Positions 28,399-37,040 of a stretch of 40,982 nt of DNA are shown one piece after another. The DNA lies in the NCBI GenBank assembly GCA_011390315.1, contig JAABSQ010000625.1, forward strand, positions 1-40,982, read 5' to 3'. This stretch comes from Desulfobacteraceae bacterium (GTDB lineage Bacteria > Desulfobacterota > Desulfobacteria > Desulfobacterales > Desulfococcaceae). Every line of letters begins with the position of its first letter. The first letter of the stretch is position 1. Under the pieces are notes generated by a model that did no database searches, was not told the DNA's origin, and saw only the letters and a list, made by a program, of their open reading frames with translations. The position numbers and the translations under genes were made by a program.

Positions 28399-29574
28399 AT
28401 GGGGGAAGTAAAAACCGGGCTGGAAGCACTGATCGACAGCCCGCCGGATTGGATGCGGAACAAGCGACTGGGTCTTTTGTCAAACCCGGCCGGGGTGGAC
28501 CGGCGGTTTCGCCACGGGCGGGAGCTGATCGCAGCCCGTTTCCCGAAACAGCTCAAGGCCCTTTACTCGCCTCAGCACGGCTTTTTCGCGGAAAAGCAGG
28601 ACAACATGATCGAGTCGGAGCACATGGTCGACCCGGTCCTGGAAATACCGGTGTTCAGTCTGTACGGGCATACCCGGGCGCCCACCGAAGAGATGTTCGA
28701 CCCGATCGACATTCTGCTGGCCGATCTTCAGGATGTCGGCGCCCGTGTGTATACCTTTATCTATACCCTGTCTTACTGTATGGAGGCGGCCAAAACCTTC
28801 GGAAAACGGGTGGTGGTGCTGGATCGGCCCAATCCCCTGGGCGGAGTCCGGGTGGAGGGAAATCTCCTCGCCCCCGATTACGCCTCTTTTGTGGGCCGGT
28901 ATCCGATGCCCATGCGCCATGGATTGACGATCGGAGAGCTTGCTCGGCTCTTCAACCGCCATTTCGGCATCGAATGCGATCTGGAGGTGATCCCCATGGT
29001 CGGATGGAAACGGCCGATGACCTTTTTCGAAACCGGGCTGCCCTGGGTTCCCCCGTCCCCCAACCTTCCTACCCCGGCTTCCGCCATGGTCTATCCGGGG
29101 CAGGTGATCTGGGAAGGAACCAATATCTCTGAAGGCCGGGGCACCACTCAGCCCTTCGAGATGTTCGGGGCCCCGTTTGCGGATACCGATCTGCTGCTTT
29201 CCGCCATCGGGGGCAGGGACCAGCCCGGCATTGTGCTGCGGCCGGTTGCGTTCGAGCCTATCGCCAACAAATGGCGCGGCGTATTGTGCCGGGGTTTTCA
29301 AATCCACCTGACCGATTTCTCGAAATATCGGCCGTATACCACCTCGCTCAAGCTTTTGCAGGGGATGCTTCGGCATCACCCGGATGCTTTTCAGTGGAAG
29401 CCGCCCCCGTATGAATATGAATTCAAAAAGCTGCCCATCGACCTGATCCTCGGGGACCGGAGGGTGCGGGAGGCGATCGAATCTATCGCGGATATCGATG
29501 AAATGGCTTCCGGCTGGAAGGGCGACATCGAAAGATTCATTCAAGTCGGGCGCCGCTTCCACTTATACCCCTAA
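28399..29574 (+). CDS. DUF1343/NamZ-family protein (putative exo-beta-N-acetylmuramidase)
   Basis: GLLSNPAGVDRRFRHGRELIAARFPKQLKALYSPQHGFFAEKQDNM; VFSLYGHTRAPTEEMFDPIDILLADLQDVGARVYTFIYTL; VLDRPNPLGG; EGRGTTQPFEMFGAPF. Confidence 0.88.
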   Translation: MGEVKTGLEALIDSPPDWMRNKRLGLLSNPAGVDRRFRHGRELIAARFPKQLKALYSPQHGFFAEKQDNMIESEHMVDPVLEIPVFSLYGHTRAPTEEMFDPIDILLADLQDVGARVYTFIYTLSYCMEAAKTFGKRVVVLDRPNPLGGVRVEGNLLAPDYASFVGRYPMPMRHGLTIGELARLFNRHFGIECDLEVIPMVGWKRPMTFFETGLPWVPPSPNLPTPASAMVYPGQVIWEGTNISEGRGTTQPFEMFGAPFADTDLLLSAIGGRDQPGIVLRPVAFEPIANKWRGVLCRGFQIHLTDFSKYRPYTTSLKLLQGMLRHHPDAFQWKPPPYEYEFKKLPIDLILGDRRVREAIESIADIDEMASGWKGDIERFIQVGRRFHLYP

Positions 29575-29661
29575 AATGCAGCCATTGATCGCTCTTGGCA
29601 ATGGCGTGTGGATGCTCTCGGAAAAACGGGGCCTTTCAAATCAAAAAGCCCCGGCCAAAAT

Positions 29662-29704
29662 AAAAAAGCCCCGGGCGGCAACGACGCGCACAGGGCTTTT
29701 TTTT
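29662..29704. terminator. Bidirectional Rho-independent terminator
   Basis: AAAAAAGCCC (29662-29671) ... GGGCTTTTTT (29693-29702) between convergent genes; T-run continues. Confidence 0.8.
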
Positions 29705-29717
29705 CAGGAATAAAAAT

Positions 29718-29990
29718 TTATGCTTTTTTCAGAGAATCGATTTCTTTTTTGAGATCGCTGATTTCCTGTTTATACTTATCGACGTCGTCTCCACCTTCTT
29801 CCGTGTTCTCTTTTTCCTGCTTCCAGGTGTCTTTCAGCTCGTCAAATCCCAGATAGAGGGCCAAGCCGCCGCCGAGCAGCAGCATGATCGGAACCGAACC
29901 GGCCAACAGCTGCAAAAATGCCGGAAACCAAACCGCAAGGCCAATAACACCCAAAACAGCCGCTACTGCTCCACCAATCAACGTTTTCAT
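29718..29990 (-). CDS. Small membrane protein with C-terminal coiled coil
   Basis: 90 aa; hydrophobic N-terminal segments, then KYKQEISDLKKEIDSLKKA; AGGAGG-like RBS upstream. Confidence 0.65.
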   Translation of the reverse strand: MKTLIGGAVAAVLGVIGLAVWFPAFLQLLAGSVPIMLLLGGGLALYLGFDELKDTWKQEKENTEEGGDDVDKYKQEISDLKKEIDSLKKA

Positions 29991-30395
29991 AGAAAATCAT
30001 CCTCCTTTACAAGTGTTTCTCGAAAGTTACTTGTTCTAAGATATATGCTCTACAAAAAAATAAGCATTCCCACGTCCACTACGCTTTCGATGTTCGGCCT
30101 TAATCGGATTGAGTCAAAAAAAGAATGAATTGAATGGATTGAATCAATTTGACAATGGCTGTACCGAAATACCATATCAACTTTTATTACGCAAGCTTAA
30201 ATTTATGGACCCGGTCTTTTATTTTTCCGCCGGTCCATGAATTGGATAAGCTCCGATAAAGATTAGACTTTATCCGGAGCCGCGACAATTAGGGATTGCA
30301 AATGCACCTGCCTTTTGGTACGTCTTTCTGGTTTTTCCGATCCTGAAATATCTCCGCCGCAGAATAGACACCGAAAACCCGAACGGACAGGCAAT

Positions 30396-33056
30396 ATGTA
30401 TAAACAGATCAAATCAGGACTCACGCGGGTCACATCGGGAGTAAACCGGTGGTTCGACAAAGTCCTGCTCGGCACCGACCACCACTTCCGCTGTTTTTTT
30501 CCGAGGCGATTCGGGAAACCGTCGTCCTATTTCCTGCGGGTCCTGTTTTCCGGGATTCGTATCGGGGAGGCCCAGATGGAGGTCATTCAAAACCTCCCCG
30601 AAGACGCCATTATCGTTTATACCAATAAATACAAAAGCGATTTTGAATTTCTTTTCTATCACACCCGCTATGAGCAGGAAGGGCTGCCGGTTCCGGAGAT
30701 CGGTTTCGATCACAAGGTCTTTTTTTTGCAGCCGCTGTCCCGGCTGTTCAGGATTTTTCTGGGCCATATCCATCATTTTTTCACCCGTTTTTCTTTTCCG
30801 GACCCCTATGACAGCGGGTACATTCGGGATAAACTCAAAGACGGACATGCGGCCATGCTGTCGCTGGTGGAAAAGCGGGGGTTTTATCTGCGGTTCGTCA
30901 AATCCAACCCGGACCCGCTGCGCTACCTGATCGAAACCCAGCATTCCACGGACCGACCGATCTATATCGTTCCTCAGCTGATTTTCTACAGCAAACGGCC
31001 TCACCGGTCCCGGCCCGGTTTGCTTGATATGCTTTTCGGCAGCCAGGAAAACCCCGGCAAGATCCGCCGGGTTTTCGCGCTTTTCAGAAAGCCGGCCAGC
31101 GTATTCGTTGAAGTGTCCGAACCGGTGAGCCTGAAGGAGTATATCGAGCGGGAAGGAAATCGCGACCTGAGCCCGGGAAAGCAGGCGCTCAAGCTGCGGC
31201 GGCTGCTGCTGGTTCAGATCAACCGGCATCGGCAGAGCATTACCGGGCCGATTCTCAAGTCCAAGGAAGAACTGAAAGAGAATATCCTCACCAATGATCG
31301 GTTGAGAAGCTTCCTGGAGCATTTTGCGGAAACCCGAAATATCCCCCTATATAAAGTCTATAAGGAGGCCGATACCAATATCGACGAAATCGCGGCCCGG
31401 TACAATGTCAACCTGATCCAGGTCATGTCGGTGGTCCTGCGGTGGATGATCAATCTGATGTTCGAAGGGGTCTCCATCAACACCGCCGTTCTGAACCGGG
31501 TCAAGGGCATGTCCCGGCGGGGGCCCCTGGTCCTGGTGCCTTGTCATAAGAGCCATATCGACTATCTGATCCTCTCCTATATTCTCTATCACAATGACAT
31601 GCCCTGTCCGCATATCGCAGCGGGCAAAAACCTCTCTTTCTGGCCGCTGGGACCGATTTTCAGGGCGGGCGGCGCCTTTTTCATACGGCGGACCTTTAAG
31701 GGCGCGGTGCTCTATTCCAAGGTTTTCGCCGAGTATGTCTTCAAGCTCCTGGAGGAGGGATTCAATATCGAATTTTTTATCGAAGGGGGCCGGAGTCGAA
31801 CCGGAAAGCTGCTTGCACCCAAGCTGGGCCTTCTGAATATTCTTCTGAACGCCTTTCGCATGGGCGCCAGCGAGGACCTGATCTTTGTGCCGGTTTTCGT
31901 CGGATACGACCGGGTGCTGGAAGAAGGCGCTTATCTTCATGAGCTGGAAGGCGGCCAGAAACGGCCCGAAAGCCTGTGGCAGGTGGTCAAAGCCCGGAAA
32001 TTCCTTAAAAAACGCTATGGGATCATCTATATTCAGTTTCATGAGGGCATTTCCATGAATGATCTGCTGGCCCGGGAAGGCAAAACCTTCCAGGAAATGA
32101 GCACCAAAGAGCAGAATACCTTCTGCCGAAATCTCGGGTATCGGCTGGTCAACGCCATCGACAAGGTCACCGTGGTAACGCCCCATGCGGTGGTGGCCGG
32201 GGCCGTTCTCAACGCCCAGAAACATCGGTTTTCCCACAGTCAGCTGATGGAGGATATTCAGACCTATATGAACTATCTGAACATCCATAAAGCCACCCTT
32301 GCGGATACCCTGCTGGTGGAGCCCGACCTCGCCTTCGAATATGTCATCGATTCTTATATCCAGAGAAAATTCATAGAGCCGGTATCCTTCGATAAAAAAG
32401 AAAAGAGCGATAAAAAGGAGGGGGAGCTCGATGAACGGGAGTACATCGTCAATGAAAGCAAACGCCCGGCCCTGGACTATTACAAGAACAACAGCGTGTC
32501 CGCGTTTATTCCCGGCGCTTTTACCGCCCTGGCGATCCTGGAGCGGGACGCCTTTCAGTTTTCCACCGCCCAGATCCATGACAGCTACGCCTTTCTCCTG
32601 AGAATCATGAAAAACGAGTTCGCCTATGACGTTGAAAAGACGCCGGAGCATTTTATCCAGAAAAATATAAAATCATTCATCGATGAGGCGGTGCTGATAC
32701 CGCATCCCACCCTGCCGGACACCTATAACCTGACCTCCGCCGGATACCGGAAGTTGAAGATTTTTTCCGCTTTCCTCAAAACCTATTTTGAATCCTACTG
32801 GATCGCCCTCAATTTTTTCTTGCGATATCCTCGAAACTTCATCGAAACCAAGGACCGGCTCAAAAAGATTCAGTCCATGGGGAACCGCATGTACAAGAAA
32901 AAAGAGGTGGAGCTTCCCGAATCCCTGTCCAAAATCAATCTGAAAAACGCCATGGATTTTTATCTCAGCGAGGGGATCAAGGGCGCCGAGGATGAAGCGC
33001 TGATCCAGTTTTTCGCCGAAAAAATCCGCCGGTACCTCAACCTGCTCCAGTCATGA
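30396..33056 (+). CDS. plsB: Glycerol-3-phosphate 1-O-acyltransferase
   Basis: VPCHKSHIDYLILSYILYHNDMPCPHIAAGKNL; GAFFIRRTFKG; FFIEGGRSRTGKLLAPKLGLL; VPVFVGYDRVLEE. ATG 30396 (MYKQIKSGL) preferred; the ORF is open to 30315. Confidence 0.92.
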   Translation: MYKQIKSGLTRVTSGVNRWFDKVLLGTDHHFRCFFPRRFGKPSSYFLRVLFSGIRIGEAQMEVIQNLPEDAIIVYTNKYKSDFEFLFYHTRYEQEGLPVPEIGFDHKVFFLQPLSRLFRIFLGHIHHFFTRFSFPDPYDSGYIRDKLKDGHAAMLSLVEKRGFYLRFVKSNPDPLRYLIETQHSTDRPIYIVPQLIFYSKRPHRSRPGLLDMLFGSQENPGKIRRVFALFRKPASVFVEVSEPVSLKEYIEREGNRDLSPGKQALKLRRLLLVQINRHRQSITGPILKSKEELKENILTNDRLRSFLEHFAETRNIPLYKVYKEADTNIDEIAARYNVNLIQVMSVVLRWMINLMFEGVSINTAVLNRVKGMSRRGPLVLVPCHKSHIDYLILSYILYHNDMPCPHIAAGKNLSFWPLGPIFRAGGAFFIRRTFKGAVLYSKVFAEYVFKLLEEGFNIEFFIEGGRSRTGKLLAPKLGLLNILLNAFRMGASEDLIFVPVFVGYDRVLEEGAYLHELEGGQKRPESLWQVVKARKFLKKRYGIIYIQFHEGISMNDLLAREGKTFQEMSTKEQNTFCRNLGYRLVNAIDKVTVVTPHAVVAGAVLNAQKHRFSHSQLMEDIQTYMNYLNIHKATLADTLLVEPDLAFEYVIDSYIQRKFIEPVSFDKKEKSDKKEGELDEREYIVNESKRPALDYYKNNSVSAFIPGAFTALAILERDAFQFSTAQIHDSYAFLLRIMKNEFAYDVEKTPEHFIQKNIKSFIDEAVLIPHPTLPDTYNLTSAGYRKLKIFSAFLKTYFESYWIALNFFLRYPRNFIETKDRLKKIQSMGNRMYKKKEVELPESLSKINLKNAMDFYLSEGIKGAEDEALIQFFAEKIRRYLNLLQS

Positions 33057-34735
33057 AGGCCCTGGTGCTGGCGGCGGGCCTGGGGGCCCGCCTGCTTCCC
33101 CACACCCGGCATCTGCCCAAACCGCTTTTTCGGGTGGGCCGCGACACCCTGCTGGATATCCAGATCCGTCGGCTGGCCGTGGCCGGATGTGAAGCGGTCC
33201 TGGTGAACACACACCACCTGGCGGACAGGATCGAGGCCCATATCGCCGCCGCCGATTATCCGATTCCGGTCGCCGCCCGGTTCGAACCGGAGATCCTGGG
33301 GACCGGCGGCGCCATCAAAAATGCGACCGATTTTTGGGACGATCGGCCGTTTCTGGTCGTCAACAGCGACATCCTCACCGATATCGATCCCCGCTCCGTG
33401 TATCATTTCCACTTGAACCACGGCGGGCCGGCCACTCTGGCGGTCTGCCCCGATCCCCGGTTCGATTCCGTTTCCCTGACCCGGGAGGGGAAGATCCTGG
33501 GGTTCGAAACAACCGATTCCCGCCCGAAGAGCCGAGACCTGATCCATAGAACCTTCACCGGAATCCAGGTGCTGAATCCGGCGGTGCTCGATTTTATCCC
33601 CGAGGGGGTCTGCTGCAACAGCATCGATGCCTACCGAAAGATGATCGCCCGGGGCCTGCGCCTCACCGCCTATGTGGCCGACGGATGCGAGTGGCATGAC
33701 CTGGGCACTCCCGAGCGGTACCGGAATGCGGTCGTGAATCACTCGGCTCCCCGGGCCTTCCGAGCGGCTTTTTCAGATTACCGGGAAGACGGTTTTCAGG
33801 AAGTCCCCCTGGCCGGAGACGGCTCCGACCGGCGCTGGAGCCGGTTGATCACCTCTGCCGGTTCTCTGATTCTGGCCGACCACGGCCTGCGCGGACCGGA
33901 ACCGCCTCCCCGAGAGGTGGACGCCTTTATCGATATCGGCCGGCATCTTCATCGAAGAGGAATTCCGGTGCCCGAGATCTATCGGGAAGACCGGTTTTCC
34001 GGACTGGTGTTTCTGGAGGATCTGGGGGATGAGCACCTTCAAACCCGGGTTCGAGGGCGGCGGTCCGATGAGATGCTTTCCCGGTACCGGCCGGTGATCG
34101 AGGGGCTGATTCGGTTCGGAATGGAAGGCGTCGAAGGGTTCGATTCGAGCTGGACCTGGCAATCCCGATCTTATGACCGCTCTCTTATCCTGGAGAAGGA
34201 ATGCCGGTATTTTGTGGAGGCCTTTCTGGTCGAGTTTCTGGGAAAACGGGTCCGCTATCAGGATTTTGAACCGGAATTTCAGGCCCTGGCCCGAGGAGCC
34301 CTTCAGTACGGGGCGCCCGGTTTGATTCACCGGGATATGCAGTCCAGGAACATCATGGTCCGGGACGGTCGCTGTTTTTTTATCGATTTTCAGGGGGCCC
34401 GGTTCGGTCCCCTGCAATACGACCTCGCCTCCCTGCTCATCGACCCCTACGTCGATCTGCCTGTTCCTGTTCAGAATCAGCTGCTGGAAGACTATATGGG
34501 CGGGCTCTCCGCCTATCTTTCCATCGACCCGGACTCTTTTCGACTGGGATACGATTTCTGTGCGCTGACCCGGAACCTTCAGATCCTGGGCGCTTACGGA
34601 TACCTCAGCCGGGTCAGGGGAAAGACCTCGTTCGAAACCTATATTCCGACGGCACTGGCCGGTTTGCAAAATCGATTGAATCGGTTTCAGGGAACCGAAC
34701 TGGATGGATTGACCCGGCTGGTGTCCACTCTATAG
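33053..34735 (+). CDS. Fusion: N-terminal sugar-1-phosphate nucleotidyltransferase (MurU-like) + C-terminal APH-family kinase (AmgK-like)
   Basis: N: MKALVLAAGLGARLLPHTRHLPKPLFRVGRDTLLDIQIRRL, FLVVNSDIL. C: GAPGLIHRDMQSRNIMVRDGRCFFIDFQGARFGPLQYDLASLLIDPYVDL. ATGA overlap with plsB. Confidence 0.85.
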   Translation: MKALVLAAGLGARLLPHTRHLPKPLFRVGRDTLLDIQIRRLAVAGCEAVLVNTHHLADRIEAHIAAADYPIPVAARFEPEILGTGGAIKNATDFWDDRPFLVVNSDILTDIDPRSVYHFHLNHGGPATLAVCPDPRFDSVSLTREGKILGFETTDSRPKSRDLIHRTFTGIQVLNPAVLDFIPEGVCCNSIDAYRKMIARGLRLTAYVADGCEWHDLGTPERYRNAVVNHSAPRAFRAAFSDYREDGFQEVPLAGDGSDRRWSRLITSAGSLILADHGLRGPEPPPREVDAFIDIGRHLHRRGIPVPEIYREDRFSGLVFLEDLGDEHLQTRVRGRRSDEMLSRYRPVIEGLIRFGMEGVEGFDSSWTWQSRSYDRSLILEKECRYFVEAFLVEFLGKRVRYQDFEPEFQALARGALQYGAPGLIHRDMQSRNIMVRDGRCFFIDFQGARFGPLQYDLASLLIDPYVDLPVPVQNQLLEDYMGGLSAYLSIDPDSFRLGYDFCALTRNLQILGAYGYLSRVRGKTSFETYIPTALAGLQNRLNRFQGTELDGLTRLVSTL

Positions 34736-34737
34736 CC

Positions 34738-35523
34738 TTAGGCGGTCAGCTTTCGAATGAACTCCTTCATATAACCGAGCACCTTTTGCCGGGCCTGCAC
34801 ATGAGGGATGTGGCCGCAGTCGGGAATGAGGCGGATTTCCACCGGACCGGACACCCCTTGGGCGATGCCGGTCGCCTGGGCCTCGGTGCCGTATTCGTCG
34901 TCTTGGCCTTGCAGCGCCAGGAGCGGGGCGGTGATTCGGGGCAGAAAGGATTCGATGTTCCAGCCCCGGAAACCGGGGTCGAGCCAGGTGTCGGCCCACC
35001 GTGCGATGATTCGATCCACATCCTTGCCGTGATACCGGGCCAATTTGGCCTTGAGGTCGGTGGTTTCAAGGACATGAAGGGCCCCGCGAATGCCGGTCAG
35101 GGTAATCTCCTCCACAAAGATATGGGCCGCTTCGGTGACGGCGCCCCGGATTCGGTCGGGAAGGGTCGCGGCTCCGATCAGGGCGATGGAGCCGCCGTCG
35201 CTGTGTCCGATCAGCACCGCCTGCTCGACCCCGCAGGCATCCAGCACTCCGGGCAGGTAAACCGTCGCCTCGGTGACCAGATAATCTTCGGGCCAGGGGG
35301 TTTCAAAGCAGTCGGATTTTCCGTATCCCCGCCGCTCGTAAACGATCCCCTGAAGCCCGGTTTCCCGGCATACGCTTTCCGGAAAGTCCCGCCAGAGCGC
35401 GATGTTGCCCAGACCTTCGTGAAGGAAGACCAGTACCGGGCCGCTCTCCTGAAAGCCAACGCCGAGGCGTTGCACCCGCAGCCGGCACCCGGCGGTATCG
35501 ATGAAAAAGGGATGGTTTTCCAT
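34738..35523 (-). CDS. Alpha/beta hydrolase
   Basis: VLVFLHEGLGNIALWRDFP, GIVYERRGYGKSD, AVLIGHSDGGSIAL nucleophile elbow, LIPDCGHIPHVQ His. Confidence 0.88.
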   Translation of the reverse strand: MENHPFFIDTAGCRLRVQRLGVGFQESGPVLVFLHEGLGNIALWRDFPESVCRETGLQGIVYERRGYGKSDCFETPWPEDYLVTEATVYLPGVLDACGVEQAVLIGHSDGGSIALIGAATLPDRIRGAVTEAAHIFVEEITLTGIRGALHVLETTDLKAKLARYHGKDVDRIIARWADTWLDPGFRGWNIESFLPRITAPLLALQGQDDEYGTEAQATGIAQGVSGPVEIRLIPDCGHIPHVQARQKVLGYMKEFIRKLTA

Positions 35524-35526
35524 CCG

Positions 35527-36532
35527 TCAATCGGTTCCGATGGCGGCTTCGTAGGCTTGTTGCGCCTCCTGAAGCAGGCGATTCTCCCGGTCGGTGTACC
35601 GGGGGGAGAAATGGAAAATCGTGAATCGTTTTACGCCGGCCAGACCCGCCAGGGTGCCGGCCTGATGGGCGGTCAGATGGCGTTTTTGTTCCGCCAGGTT
35701 CCGGTCCGACTCGGAAAAAACCGCTTCAATGAAGAGGTCGTCCGCCCCCCGGGAAAGGGCCAGGATTTTCTCCCGATTGGAAGGGGTATAGGCGGTATCG
35801 GTAATATAGGCGATCTTCTGGCCCGGGGTAATCCGGGCGATGTTGTCGGCCAGTTCCCCCAGGGAGAATACCGGCCCCCCGAGGTCGTCGGAATCGACGG
35901 CAAAGGGCGAATCGAAAGGGTGCGCCTCGAAAAGGGCGGTCTTAAAACGCCGGACCCAGGGGCCCACCGTCAGGCCCAGTTCTTCCACCCGTTCTTTCAA
36001 AATATTGACGTGAAATCGTTCCTGAAGGGTGAATCCGAGGCAGGGGGTGGCATGGTCCAGAAGGTCTGCGGAAACCGACAGCCCGGACTCCTTCAGCAGG
36101 TCTCCGTCGAACCGGGTTCGAACCGGGCCCGCCTTGGGCTGAAAACGGTTCCGGCACGGGTATTCCCGGGTGACCAGATGGTCGGCATCGATTTCGGTCA
36201 CGTTCAGAGACAGCTCATGGGCATAGGTATCCGCCAGATTCCAGGTGTATCCGGCCAGTTTGCCTTCCACATTCTTCAGGATTCCGCCGGGTCCGTAAAG
36301 GTACAGGATCTTTTCTCAGAAAGAGGCGCAGCAGATGGTCGAATCCGAAAAAATGATCCATGTGGGTGTGGGAAACGAAGATGTGGCTGATCTTGAGGAT
36401 ATCTCGGGGGGAGAGGGAATGGATATCCCCAAGGTCGAAGAGCACGGCCCGTTTTTCAAAAGCAAAGGGAACAAACACGCCGGGATCGCCAAACGGGGGA
36501 TTGACGAGCCTGGGGTGAAACGACGGGCGCAT
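35527..36532 (-). pseudogene. RNase Z-like metallo-beta-lactamase-fold gene split by a frameshift
   Basis: N-part (36532 down to ~36315) carries [20 protein letters not shown]-part in the +1 frame continues [39 protein letters not shown]...AYITDTAYTPSN...DDLFIEAVF...HLTAHQAGTLAGLAGVKRFTIFHFSPRY. Frame switch near 36311-36320. Confidence 0.8.
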
Positions 36533-36534
36533 GC

Positions 36535-36954
36535 TCAGGTCAGGTGTTTTTGGACCTGCCGATGGATGCAGTGATAGATTTCATCATCCGCACCGTAAAT
36601 ATCGACGACATCTTTGTGATTGATCATGGTTTCGATCACAAAGGAGGTCAGATACAGGCTCACCACGTGGGGATTGGGAACCAGGTTCCGGTAAGGCGAG
36701 ATCTGATAATCGATATCGAAATCATCGGCATAGACGAGCTTGTCGAGGCTTTTGTGGATCTGCTCTTCAAAGCCGTTTTTGTTGGTGGTTTCCACGAACT
36801 TGTTCTCGATCAGTTTCGAGGTGACCGCATTGCTCAGCGTGTCGATATGGTCTCGTACGCTGTTGATGGCCTGCCGGCGGGCATGCTCTTTGGAAGACTC
36901 TATTTTCGAGAGGATGCTGGCCTCCCGGGTGCTGGGGCGAAATACCTTAGCCAT
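36535..36954 (-). CDS. Conserved-looking hypothetical protein (139 aa)
   Basis: Compact [43 protein letters not shown]..., co-directional with the RNase Z-like gene. No family recognised. Confidence 0.6.
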   Translation of the reverse strand: MAKVFRPSTREASILSKIESSKEHARRQAINSVRDHIDTLSNAVTSKLIENKFVETTNKNGFEEQIHKSLDKLVYADDFDIDYQISPYRNLVPNPHVVSLYLTSFVIETMINHKDVVDIYGADDEIYHCIHRQVQKHLT

Positions 36955-37040
36955 TCGTAATTCCCTTCTTGAAGATGTTTAACTGCTTGTCAATATCCCA
37001 TCATATTAATGGCACTTTCCGCCATTTGCAAGAAAAATGT

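Noticed and set aside
37000-37030. TGGCAC...TTTGCA, sigma54-like on the plus strand
   Set aside because: GG-to-GC spacing is ~15 nt rather than the required ~10 nt, and no gene lies downstream on that strand.
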